NCBI GenBank assembly: GCA_022432975.1
Contig: CM039502.1
Coordinates: 21,663,228-21,727,227, forward strand
Origin: Begonia masoniana
Taxonomy: Eukaryota > Streptophyta > Magnoliopsida > Cucurbitales > Begoniaceae
Direction of reading: 5' to 3'
DNA length: 64,000 nt
Shown: positions 22,080-32,382 of the stretch, one piece after another
Layout of the letters: each line of letters starts with the position of its first letter
Numbering within the stretch: the stretch's first letter is position 1
Program-made: the position numbers and the translations under genes
The notes under the pieces: generated by a model
What the model saw: only the letters and a program-made list of their open reading frames with translations
The model's database searches: none
What the model was told of the DNA's origin: nothing

Positions 22080-24869
22080 TGTAACACCCGAGTTTTTGGA
22101 TTTTCGGGTTTTCTGAATTCCTGGGTATTTTTGTAATTAAGTGATTTTAACCCGTTTTGCAAGCGGGAAGTTTCATTAGAGCCCTAGGGATTTATGAGAA
22201 TTTTTAGAAGAATAAGTAAAATTTTAGAAATCCAAATTGATAGAGTAATGTTAGAGTTTCCATTTTTAGCCCTATAGCGTTTTAATTCGCAAAATTAGTA
22301 AATTAAGTCAGTTTTGCAAACGGAGAGTTTTGTTAGAACCATAGGAATAAATTGAAATATTTGGAGAAATAAGAAAATTTCGGAGAAACCAAATTGATAG
22401 ACGAAATAATGAATTAAATATAGAATTGAAAGGAGGGGCAAACTTGTAAATTTCAAGTCAAGTCTTAAAACACCAAAATCCTTTCTTCCTTAGCCATTTC
22501 CACGCAAAGCTCTCCAGTGAAGGTTTTCTCTCCATTTTTGGGCGATTCTCATTCTCCTTCACGGTTTCTTCCATTCGGCCATTGAATCATCCTCTAGCAA
22601 CCGATTTTCTTCCATGTTTTCTTCCCCCAATCAACCCTCTAGGTAAGCTCTAAGCTTTAGGCACGTTTTGTTGTCGATTTAGGGTTGTGATTCGTTTGGG
22701 TATTTTGATTTAGGGTTTGTTCAAGTTTATATTTTGGTTTGAAATCGTTAGTTGTGATGTGTTGATGATTTTTGGTAATAGATTGATGATTTTTGATGAT
22801 TTTAGATTGAGAATGGGTTTAAGGTTGGATTTTTGGTGTTTGGAAATAACGTTTTAATGTAAATTGGAAATCGAGATTTCTAGGCTTGATCGCTAAGTGT
22901 GGTTTGAAATTTAGCTATGGCATATTAAAGTAGATGTTATGGGTGACGTATAGGCGTTTGAATGGTTGAGATCGGATATCGGATTAGGGAGAAATTAGTG
23001 AATGAAAGTATGCACGTGAAGTGTTTGATAAAATGCCTGAATGAATAGTTGAATGGATTTGGATGGAATTTATGAGGAATTGAGCTCCGATCTAGTTATG
23101 GACATGAGAAATATGTTATGGGGTGTCGGTAAAGGATTAATTGCACTTGAGATGTTTTTACGAAAATAAGAGTTTAGTTAAGCCGAGCGCGTGCTAACGT
23201 GACATTTTTATGTTAGGTTTTTCAGGTTCTACGGTTAATAGCTCAGATTGAGATAAATTGCTAAGGACGCCAGGTAAGTAGTGTATGTTTACGTGTTGCC
23301 CTTTTGGCCTACATCACAAAACGTTAGGTTTGCTTGCATGTTTATGTATGTTTAGTCTATGCATCCTGTTTTAGAAAAGGTACGAAAATGTTTTAGCATA
23401 TGTTTTCACGATTGAATGTAGAAACTACAACGATGTAAAATGAAAATGTATAGTGTCTGAGGGAAGTGGTTCACCCTTCAGATGTAGATTGTGGAACGCC
23501 CAGAAAATGTATAGTGTCCGAAGGAAGTGGTTCAACCTTCGGATGAAGTTGTGGAACGTCTAGAGATGGAGAAACTAATCTGCCCTCCATTGGTAGAGGA
23601 TTACATGAATGAACGATGGAAACGAAATGATTACGTACGATGAAACATGAATGAATGATAGAAACGATGAAAATGCTAGAACGAAAACGAAATGATTATG
23701 TACGATGAAACGATAGAAACTGCATATGTTAAGTTAAATGTTTTAAATTCATATTGTCATTACTTGCTAAGCATTAGGCTTATAGTTTGAGTTTTGTGAT
23801 GTAGGTGAAGAAGAACAGGTACGGTGAGTTTCATGAACATGTGAGGATTACAGATGCGGTTGGAGAAGTACGACCATGGCGGCAACCCGGCAACATTGTT
23901 AGGGCGATTCCGACCGTAGTTGGTATGAGTTAGGTGTCTATTTTGTTTGGGAAATGATTAGGAAGTTTTGAGTACGTGTATTGAAATGTGAAGGAAGAAA
24001 GTATGAAAATATTTACGTATGTGGATCGAACGGTTTCGATAGAAAAACTTATGAAAAGTCGAGTTTTGATGTGAATATGGTGTTTGTAGAATGTTTAGAA
24101 TGTGAAGTCGTTATTTGGGAAAATATACTGGAATTGTTTGGATGTTTTTAATGCCGTAGGTATTAGCTCGGTTTTCAGAGCGATCCACGTGGTTTGATTT
24201 TATAGGATTTAAATACGTTTTAGGTGTGTTTTGTTTAGCTCAATATAAATTTATTAATTTATGAGTCTGAGGATATTGAGTTATGTAGGAATGTGTTGTG
24301 AAATGGTGGGTGAGGTGTTGGTAAAGATTTTGGTGAAGTGGTTGAAGGGTATGTGATAGAGGAAAAAAAAAAAAAAAGGAGGCAGCGCTCTGGAATTTCA
24401 AGTCCAGAGCGCTTGCCGATCGATCGCCCCTGAGGTGGCGATCGATCGGTGGTTAGATGGTTAAGGCAACGCTCTGGAATCAAATTTCCAGAGCGATTGC
24501 CGAGCGATCACCGGTTAGGCGATCGCTGGGCAATCATGTGGGGCGAACGATCGCCCAAATTGGGCGATCGATCGCCCCTCATTTTTACTTTGCTGGCGAG
24601 CGATCGCCAGCAGGGAGGGCGACTGATCACCCCTCTCTATGCTGGGCACTTTGACGATTTTGCCCTTTTAATTGTTTCTTAGTTTAATTTATTGATTATT
24701 TGAATGATTTTAAGGGATTTCAATATTCCGAGACTTCGATTTAGTGGTTTAGAAGTTGAAACGTTACGAGAGATATAAAAAGAAAAATTTTACGTGATTA
24801 CGAGAGCTTAAAGTTAGGAGTAAGTTATGGTTAGGCCGTGACGGCCCTGACCGGGTTTGGGTCGTCACA
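22080..24869 (+). mobile_element. Solo LTR 'L' inserted in the B 5' LTR
   Basis: TG at 22080, CA at 24869, target-site duplication CAGAA at 22075-22079 and 24870-24874. 2790 bp. Starts tgtaacacccgag and ends gtttgggtcgtcaca. It carries a donor-like CAG/GTAAGTA at 23271-23280, arms cctacatcacaaaac (23308-23322) and gttttgtgatgtagg (23791-23805), and two copies of a gtgtc(t/c)ga(g/a)ggaagtggttca unit (23453-23560). Near the 3' end are several gatcgatcgcc palindromes and ctctggaat/ccagag inverted repeats (24388-24625). Confidence 0.93.
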
Positions 24870-26618
24870 CAGAAAACATCCATTGGTGGGCAAACACCTT
24901 TGACATTTACCCATAGAGGACATCCAAATTTTTACACACTCTCATCATGACAATATAATCCTGCTCTGACTTAAACATAAACTCAATCTGAGTATACATA
25001 GCGGAAGACTTCATTAAAACAGACCATCACATATATATATAAATTCTCAAAATCATTCCCGAGCTCAGAAGCTAAACAGGTAAATGACGCTCTTAAGAGA
25101 AATCTCATCATACTTAGAAATTGTATCAGTCATATTCAAATATCTAATTACATGAGAAAACTCATCCTACTTAAACCTCAGTTTTTGTAATTCTTACTGA
25201 CATCACATGAGCAGTAACCACGGGTCATAATCGCCTTTTCCAGACACGCACTGTCACCCTGAGCACCATCCAGCAACCAACCTTAGACTTCCTCATTGAA
25301 CTTGGAATCTTCACCTGTTAATTCTTCACCTACATCATAAGTTTTAAACTATAAGCCTAATGCTTAGTAAGGAATGCAATGCTAACACATATGCATAAAT
25401 GCACAGTTTAAAGAAACACATGCTCATGAATCTTTTCTTGTTCTTGTTCATATTCATGTTCATATCCATCATTCATATTCATCATTTACATTGTATGAAT
25501 TAGGAGAGGATTTGTGTCGGTAAAGGGGGTTCGACAGTGAAAGTGTGCATAGTCCCTTGCGGGTCGTATTCTTGGTCCCACTTTTGGACAGTGACATACG
25601 CCAAACCGCCCCCAACCCTCTCATAATCTATGTTGCATAGGTTTCATATTCATATCTTGTTCATGAAAGAAACACATGCACTTAAAACACTTTAATATGC
25701 TTGAGAAACATTCGTGATGCATGAGTAGGGATACTCTTAGTTCATCATTCTACTGAACAGGTCATACATCTAACAAGGATCATTCTTACAGTTCAAGTAT
25801 CGTAACTAACAGACAAAAGCTCAGATAATCTTTAAACATCAAAAATCAGCTTCTAACTAGTACCCTTGTGATGTAGGGCCCTAATGGTCGGGTATCCTAC
25901 ACATTCACTTACCTGGTTTCCTTAGCAATTTTGAGTACTTCTCTTCAGACTTCCTCACCTAAAACATTCAACATTGCAAAGTTAAAACAACATCCTAAAA
26001 GTTCTAATCAAAAGTCACCCTAGAATCTAACGTGTGTATATATATATATATATAAGTCCTTTAGCCGAGCACTCTGTGTGCGTAGTCTAAATTTCCAGAA
26101 TCAAAATAACCAGATTTGGTCTAGAACTACTGCCAAATAGTTATAATAAAGTCTAGAATCGAATTGAAGATGCTTTTATTAAACTCGGGTTATAAACGTT
26201 ACTACTATTATTCTATCATTGAAGAATCCGAAATCTCAGCTCCAGCAGAAAACAGAGCTCAATGTAAACAACCAGTAACTACATTGCCAAAGTTTTACCT
26301 AGAGTGTGGATTGTCGGGGTGGAGGCTGAAGAATCAGTCGCCGATGAGAGAGTCGCTGGCAGAGGGAGACAACTTGGGGGAACGAGAGAACGCAAAAGGG
26401 AATGTCGGCTACAGTGAGATTTTGGTGAGGTTTAAGAGTTTCCACTTTCTATTTATATTAAATCTAATCATCCTTAATTACAATTTTGCCACCCAACCTA
26501 GATTTTCAACACAAGCAATTAATTAAGTCTTGGTATAAATTCCAAACCAAAAAGGTCAAAATAAACATGACCGTTAAAACAGTTAAAAATCACCTGGTCA
26601 AACTTGTCGGGTGTTACA

Positions 26619-27385
26619 GAGTATGTAGAGTTTGTTAAGTTTGGAGAAGAGTGGAAGTGTTGAATGTGTAAAAAAAATGGGGAAATTGCCTTTGAAGTGT
26701 CTACCTGTGCTCTCAGGGGTAGACACCTTGCTAGGCAAGGTGTCGACCCCTCAGACAAGGTGTCGACCGGTTTCAGTGCAAATAAAAACCAGAGGCAAAT
26801 GAGGTGTCGACCCCTGCCAGACGAGGTGTCGACCGTTGTTGCAAGGTGTCAACCGGTCTTAGTACAAACAAAAACCAGAACCTTTTTGGGGGTCGACCAC
26901 TTTTTCAAAGTGTCGACCAAAAGCTCTGGGGGTCGACCAGGGTTCTTTTTATAGTGTCAAACTTGAGATTTTGGTTAATTTTACTTTATAACGAGTCTTC
27001 CACGCACGATAGTCTTCCGCTACCAAGTTTTAATATTCTAAACGATGTCACTCGAGGAAATGAATAAAGTCCCCATGCGTGCCAATGGTTATGTTTTGGT
27101 GTCCTAAGTCTCTTTTGGCGATTCTTGACCTTAGACGAGTCATTTTAGGTACGTTCTAAGTTAAAGCCAAAATGTCGATAGAGATGGATTGAATGCCCGG
27201 GTTCGTTCTCTAATGAATGAACGATTGTAATGAAAGAAAGTGAATGAATGAATGATGAATGAAATGAAGAATGAAAAAGTTAAGTGAATAAAAGGAAAAA
27301 CTTTATGAGAATGGGCGAGGGTAGTATGTATGCACGTGCACGACATAGGTTGTGGGGGCATCGACGTGGGCTCGGGGTCGTCACA
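26619..27385 (+). mobile_element. LTR 'K' 3' fragment
   Basis: Ends ctcggggtcgtcaca at 27385, like solo LTR L, and is followed directly by GT61 coding sequence. Its left part is cut by element B at 26618. It contains at least seven copies of a gGTGTCGACC word (26750-26935), in the position where L, I and J have GATCGATCGCC. No gene is seen in it. Confidence 0.7.
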
Positions 27386-27651
27386 TCTCAGATTTGCAGA
27401 AGCTGCAATGGAGGGACATACCTGATTTAAAAGCTCTTTGAATGATACCCACATGGAAAACGAGGCCGAGCATTTGTATTTCCCTTAATAGGCATCGAAA
27501 GGATGGTTGTTGTGTATAAAGAGCAGCCACAAATTGGACGGCACGAAAAACTCATACGCTATGGCTTGGAGAGAAGTCCTTCCAGAATTAGCAATTTTGC
27601 TGGAGGGCTCGACATTCATCTCATATACAAACTATGACTATGAGAATCTAT
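27386..27651 (+). pseudogene. GT61 glycosyltransferase pseudogene, part 1
   Basis: In one frame from 27390 the plus strand reads as plant glycosyltransferase family 61 (DUF563) sequence: MENEAEHLYFP, then TAA TAG at 27486-27491, then SKGWLLCIKSSHK-DGTKNSYAMAWREVLPE...TNYDYENL. GT61 enzymes are Golgi type II proteins that transfer xylose, arabinose or GlcNAc to xylan or glycoproteins; the acceptor cannot be read here. The upstream half, including the membrane anchor, is absent, replaced by LTR K. The last five bases (TCTAT) are the copia G target site. The two tandem stops could alternatively mark an intron acceptor (ttaatag), but coding-like sequence continues in the same frame on both sides. 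Confidence 0.75.
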
Positions 27652-27771
27652 TGAAGGGAATGATTGTAAATATGAAGATTACTATTGGTGAAAAAGAGTA
27701 TAAATACTCTTGTGAGTAATTACAATAATACCCAAATAATAATGACAAGAATAATAATAATAGCTCTAATA
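27652..27771 (-). repeat. Copia G 3' LTR
   Basis: 120 bp, near-identical to 55737-55856. Read on the minus strand it begins TATTAGAGC and ends CCCTTCA, so its 5' end is TA rather than the usual TG, in both copies. Rich in AAT repeats. The flanking purine tract (minus TTGAAGGGGCA) is adjacent at 27772. Confidence 0.85.
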
Positions 27772-28560
27772 TGCCCCTTCAAGATGGTGATCCATCATAG
27801 ACACCAATCTTGGAGCAAAGCTGAGAAGATGAGAACGCGGAAACGGTTTCGTGAGTGCATCAACAAGTTGGTCATTCCTTGAGACATGGGCAACACGAAG
27901 CTGCTTGTGCTGAACCAAGTCCGAACAAAGTGATAATCCATAACAAGATGCTTCATCCTGAAGTGAAACACTGGATTCGCACAAAGATAGGTTACACCAA
28001 GATTATCAGAGTATAGAACTGGCGGAGCAGAAAGAGAGACACCAAGTTCCTTGAGCAAAGACTTGACCCACTCTTGTTCTGTAGCGGCAGAGGAAATAGC
28101 ACGATACTTGACCTCGGTGGAAGAGCGAGCAACAGTACGTTGTTTTGTGGAGCTCCAAGCAATCAGATTTTTGCCAAGGAATACAACATAGGCCTCGATT
28201 GATGTCAAGTCATCCGGATTACCACCCCAGTCGGCATCGGAATAAGCATGAAGAGATGGCAGGGTGCGGTCACGGAGATTGATGCCAAGATCTCGTGTAC
28301 CATTTAAGTACCGGAGCAGGCGTTTCACCGCTCCCCACTGTGTAGTAGTTGGGGAATGCATAAATTGTGACAACTTATTCACAGCGAAGGCGATGTCAGG
28401 CCGCGTCATGCGAAGATGCTGTAGTTCACCAACAACCTGATGATAGAGATTAGAATCAGCTGGAGGTGACTCATCATGTACCGATAGGAGGGTGCCAACT
28501 GCTAATGAGGTAGGCACTGATTTTGTCGAAAGTATGTTGTGTTTACTAAGCAAGTCAACA
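27772..28560 (-). pseudogene. Copia G RNase H
   Basis: 252-codon open frame (27795-28553) with copia RNase H signatures: YHQVVGELQHLRMTRPDIAFAVNKLSQFM, AVKRLLRYLNGT, HAYSDADWGGNPDD, IAWSSTKQRTVARSSTEVKYRA. Asp in DADW and Glu in TE-K-YRA are catalytic. The frame shifts near the 3' end, where alternative readings are found (27766-27984). Confidence 0.88.
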
Positions 28561-29107
28561 ACATACTATCGCTGAGATAGAATCAATCCTGTCAATATGG
28601 GTAGAACTTCAACACCGTAAAAAAATGACAAATCACCAAGGTCTTTTATAGAGAAAGTGGAATCAAGTTGTTGAATGATCTGTGAGACAATAGCATGGTC
28701 GCTATCAGTAATGATCAGATCATCAACATACACAAGGAAATAAATAGTGACCTGTGGGCGACAGAGGATAAAAAGTGACGTATCTGCGCACGACGTAGTG
28801 AAGCCAAGGTCATTAAGAATGATCGCAAAGCATCATACCAGGTACGAGGAGACTGTTTGAGGCCGTAGATGGCTTTGCGAAGTCGACACACATGATTAGA
28901 ATATCTCGTAGCACACAAACTCTGTGGTTGCTTCATGTAAACCTCCTCTTGAAGAGTGCCATTCAAAAAAGTATTGTTCACATTGAGTTGCCATAAAGCC
29001 CAATGTTGCTGCAAAGCAAGACTGAGGACCGTGCAAACAGTAGTGGGCTTGACAACGGGACTAAAGGTTTCCAAGAAGTCAATTCCCGGTCGCTAGTGAA
29101 AACCTTT
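28561..29107 (-). pseudogene. Copia G reverse transcriptase
   Basis: Reads [13 protein letters not shown]...[42 protein letters not shown], and the catalytic [13 protein letters not shown] near 28710-28740. Several frameshifts and stops break it (for example near 28565, 28715-28800 and 29090). The LDVNNAFL motif has Asp replaced by Asn (LNVNNTFL), removing one catalytic aspartate. It is interrupted upstream by element C; AAAGG of the codons for KGF is the target site. Confidence 0.85.
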
Positions 29108-31480
29108 TGTAATACCCGATTCTATCAAACCGTTTCTCTATTCCTTTTAAACTAATGACACAATTTATATGGCAATATTAAATGTAGGGTTAGTGGATGA
29201 CTAGGCAAGGGCATAAGGGTAATTAGAAACTCAAAGGTGGATAACGTATTTAAGGAAACTATTAATGAAGTAGCCGCCACTGTTTATTTCATTTCCTCTC
29301 CATTCTCAGCTCCTCAGCTTAGCAGAGCACGATAGGAGACCCCCTTCGACTTCCTCCAGCGATTTCCTCCAAACTTGGTGAGTTTTGCTTCTATTTCTTG
29401 TTACATTGTATCTATCATTGGTAGGAGGGATGATAAATGAGATTTTGAGAAGGCGGTAAGCGAGTGGTGGTTTCGGTTTAAGTTGAAATCGGGAATGCAC
29501 AATGACTAAAGTTCCCAAAACAGTTTCCCTTAGATTTCTAGTGGTTTAGAATGAAGATTAGAGGAAATTTAATGTATGCTCTGTCTATGGTTTTAGGTTT
29601 GAGTAATACCCGAAGTAGCTTGCAACCAAGTTTTTCAAGGAGACCAGGTAAGTAGAGTTTGCATGTGCCTTCGGGCCTACATCACAAAACAGTAGGATTT
29701 GTGTGTGCATGAATGAATGTTTCTTTTCAGTTGCCATGCATCATATTTTGAAAGAAAACGAAAATGAATTTACATGAAGTAGCATGGTGAGATGTGAACA
29801 GATTGTAACAGTATACTTTTAAGGGAATTAATTCGCCCCTTAATCGAACATACGGATTCATACCCTGGGAAAATTGATCCACCTCCCATTGTATCAGGGA
29901 TCAAATCAGCTGTTAAGGGAATTAATCCGCCCCTTAATTGAATATATGGATTTATACCCTGGGAAAATTGATCCACCTCCCATTGTATCAAGGATCAAAT
30001 CAGCTGTTAAGGGAATTAATCCGCCCCTTAATTGAATATATGGATTCATACCCTGGGAAAATTGATCCACCTCCCATTGTATCAGGGATCAAATCAGCTG
30101 TTAAGGGAATTAATCCGTCCCTTAATTGAATATATGTATTCATACCCTGGGAAAACTGATCCACCTCCCATTGTATCAGGGATCATCAGACCAGTGAACG
30201 AATGCAACATAACTGAGGAATGAAAGTAGAAACTGCATATTTAGGATTTACATTTCAGTACACATTTCATTTCTTGCTTTACTTGCTTAGCATTAGGCTA
30301 ATAGATGAGTTTTGTGATGTAGGTGAAGAGATTACTACAGGTGAATTTCCCGTGTGCATAGATGAGTAGATTTGGTTGGAGGGGTACATTCATGCTCCGG
30401 TCTGGTAAACTGATGAGGCGGGTTAACTGGTGTCAGCGGTTGTGAAGGTCTAGTTGATAATGATTCAATCTGAGTACATTGAGTTTTCATGACAGTAGTG
30501 GTAGCAACCTTTTGAATTAGTTTTGGAGATTTCCTGACATTAGTGTTCTGTTGGATTTTATAATGTTGTTTTTACTGAATTTGAGCAATACAATGATTTA
30601 AATTGCCTCTAAATGGTTTTTGGTAAAATGCTTAAGTCCTTTTGACAGTCGAGACTTTCTTAATTTATAGTAAAGTCTACTGCCATGATGTTTTGTCCAT
30701 TGGTAGGAGTCGAGTAAGTTTTCTATCGGATGATGTTTTGGTAAAAGCTATCGGTTGATGTGTGTAGAAGTTTATTGTTTTCTAACGGAGGAAGTTGTGT
30801 TGTTGTCTATCGGAAGATGCCTTAAGAAAAGTCATCGGATGATGTAGGTTAATTCTATCAGAAGATGCCTTAAGAAAAGTCATCGGATGATGTAGGTTAA
30901 TTCTATCGGAAGATGCCTTAAGAATAGTCATCGGATGATGTCTCAGTAAAGTCATCGGTACATGAGGTTTGTCCTATCGGAAGGAGTAGGTCAAAGTCCA
31001 TCGGATGATGTCTCAGTAAACTCATCGGCAGATGCATGCTGACGTCATCGGTAGATGTAGGAGGATTTTTGTCGTATAGTCATCAGAGGATGTAGAGTGT
31101 ATTTTGTCGTTTGCGATCGGTTGATGTCTTTTGGCTGACGTCATCGGTAGAAACCTTCTATCTTCTGTTTCTGCTTCTTCCGTTGACTTTATCAATCGGC
31201 AGATGTGTATGACTTCTGCGACTTCTCTAATATTTCGCTGTTTAAACTAGATTTTCAAATTGCCGATTGTTTCTTAACAATTCAACAGCATTTCGTAGTT
31301 TTGTATAACTTCATTGTGGTTCAAATGATTTCCGCTGCAAATTTTTAAATGTTTTGAGTTTTTAGACAAATGCCAAATTTTGACTGTTGAGTGAAGATTT
31401 AAATTAATCAAAAAAAAAATTTCTTAGTCATGTTCGAGCATTGAGTAGCGAACCGGGTTTAGAAAACTCGGGGCGTTACA
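29108..31480 (+). repeat. Element C 5' LTR
   Basis: 2373 bp, tgtaatacccg to ctcggggcgttaca. Contains, in order: a donor-like CCAG/GTAAGT (29644-29653), arm cctacatcacaaaac (29676-29690), about four 94-bp tandem repeats (29816-30180), ttagcattaggctaatag, arm gttttgtgatgtagg (30309-30323), then an array of tcatcggatgatgt/ctatcggaagatgc words with TGACGTCA palindromes (30680-31200). Confidence 0.92.
29816..30185. repeat. 94-bp tandem repeats in the C 5' LTR
   Basis: About four copies of a 94-bp unit starting ttaagggaattaatccgccc and holding gattcataccctgggaaaat and tccacctcccattgtatcag. Each unit has inverted repeats (TTAAGGG/CCCTTAA and CCTGGG/tatCAGG-like). Chance frames of 63-73 codons arise on both strands. 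The 3' LTR has the same array at 36863-37233. Confidence 0.92.
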
Positions 31481-31483
31481 GTG

Positions 31484-31496
31484 TGGTATCAGAGAC
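31484..31496 (+). other. Element C primer-binding site
   Basis: tggtatcagagac, three bases after the 5' LTR, complementary to the 3' end of initiator tRNA-Met except near the end of the match. Confidence 0.9.
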
Positions 31497-31599
31497 ATTC
31501 AGTTAAACCGTTCAAAAGATTACTCATCAGTGCCAATCGTTGCATGGAAGTGCTCCAACAACTGTAAGTGTTTACGTTAACCTTAGCTATTAGGTATTT

Positions 31600-32382
31600 A
31601 TGAACATATTTAACTTTATTCAGGAATTTAGCAAAATGGCTAGACGACCAGGAAGACCGAGGATACCAAGAGAGATACCAAGTCCGAGACGTGGGGAGGA
31701 CTCTAGTGTAATCAGACAGCTGACAGAATTGATGCGCCAACAGACTGATATAGTGCGTCAACAGTCTGATCAGTTGGGTGTGTTGTTGAACCGAGAAGCA
31801 CAAGGAAGTGCCAACTCGGGTTCTAGTGGTGAACATTCTGGAGATAGGTTCAGGAGGCTAAGACCACCCACGTTTGATGGACAGTCAACTGATCCAGTTA
31901 TTGCTGAAGGATGGCTTAGAAAGATTGAAAGCATGTTTAGGTGTGCCAACATTGGAGAAGGAGAAAAAGTCACGTTGGCAACCTTTCATTTAGCTGGTGA
32001 AGCTCAACTCTGGTGGGAAACAATAGAGACCACCACAGATGTTTTGATGATGCTTTGGTCACAATTCAAGGACATTTTCTATGGGAAGTATTTTAACAAT
32101 ACTGTCCAGACCGCGAAGAAATTGGAGTTCCTGAACTTGAAGCAGACAGGGTCCGTGGCCGAGTATAGTAGGCAGTTTGAGTCCCTGTGCAGATTTGCTG
32201 GACACTTTGCTCACAAGGATGAGGATAAGGTGTTCAAATTTGTACATGGGCTGAAGCCAGAAATTTACCGAGGAGTTAAATTTTGTGGTATTAAAGGTTT
32301 GACATTAAGTGAGGTGGTGTCCACTGCTCTGGAAGTGGAAGAGGCTGAAAGGAAGTGTGCTGGACCAAAGGAGGCCCCGTAA
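31600..32382 (+). CDS. Element C gag (N-terminal part, ended by a stop)
   Basis: 260 codons from ATG 31600; a second ATG at 31636 (MARRPGRPRIP) may be the real start. Gag core: LRRLRPPTFDGQSTDPVIAEGWLRKIESMF, AQLWWE, KDIFYGKYF, EFLNLKQTGSVAEYSRQFESLC, FVHGLKPEIYRGVK. It forms the virus-like particle. The frame stops at TAA 32380-32382, but the same frame continues directly with the Gln-rich linker and zinc knuckles, so this is a nonsense mutation (a CAA-to-TAA change would explain it) rather than a natural gag end. Confidence 0.88.
   Translation: MNIFNFIQEFSKMARRPGRPRIPREIPSPRRGEDSSVIRQLTELMRQQTDIVRQQSDQLGVLLNREAQGSANSGSSGEHSGDRFRRLRPPTFDGQSTDPVIAEGWLRKIESMFRCANIGEGEKVTLATFHLAGEAQLWWETIETTTDVLMMLWSQFKDIFYGKYFNNTVQTAKKLEFLNLKQTGSVAEYSRQFESLCRFAGHFAHKDEDKVFKFVHGLKPEIYRGVKFCGIKGLTLSEVVSTALEVEEAERKCAGPKEAP

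Larger units (their letters stand above)
3508..26618 (-). mobile_element. Ty3/gypsy chromovirus 'B', nested and truncated
   Basis: Minus-strand element assembled across insertions. Right: 5' LTR 19185-26618, primer-binding site 19163-19180, gag-protease-RT 16911-18904, rest of pol 12029-14467. Left: polypurine tract 4087-4118 and a 3' LTR remnant 3508-4086. Interruptions are element A (4149-12023, TSD GGATA), solo LTR J (14468-16905, TSD TGAAG) and solo LTR L (22080-24869, TSD CAGAA). Removing these makes the coding sequence and LTR contiguous, which supports the reconstruction. It belongs to the Tekay/Del-like chromovirus group by its C-terminal chromodomain and TGTAACACCCG LTR start. Its own target-site duplication cannot be checked because the left LTR is truncated. 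Confidence 0.85.
19185..26618 (-). repeat. Element B 5' LTR, expanded by a minisatellite and split by LTR L
   Basis: Starts (minus) TGTAACACCCGACAAG at 26618 and ends at 19185 (GGGGTCGTGACA). Without the nested L insertion it is about 4.6 kb, unusually long because about 2.8 kb is tandem repeat (19240-22027). 24875-26618 holds the conserved LTR part, including cacctacatcataag (25328-25342), ccttgtgatgtaggg (25864-25878) and a TA microsatellite (26035-26053). Open frames here are repeat artefacts. Confidence 0.85.
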
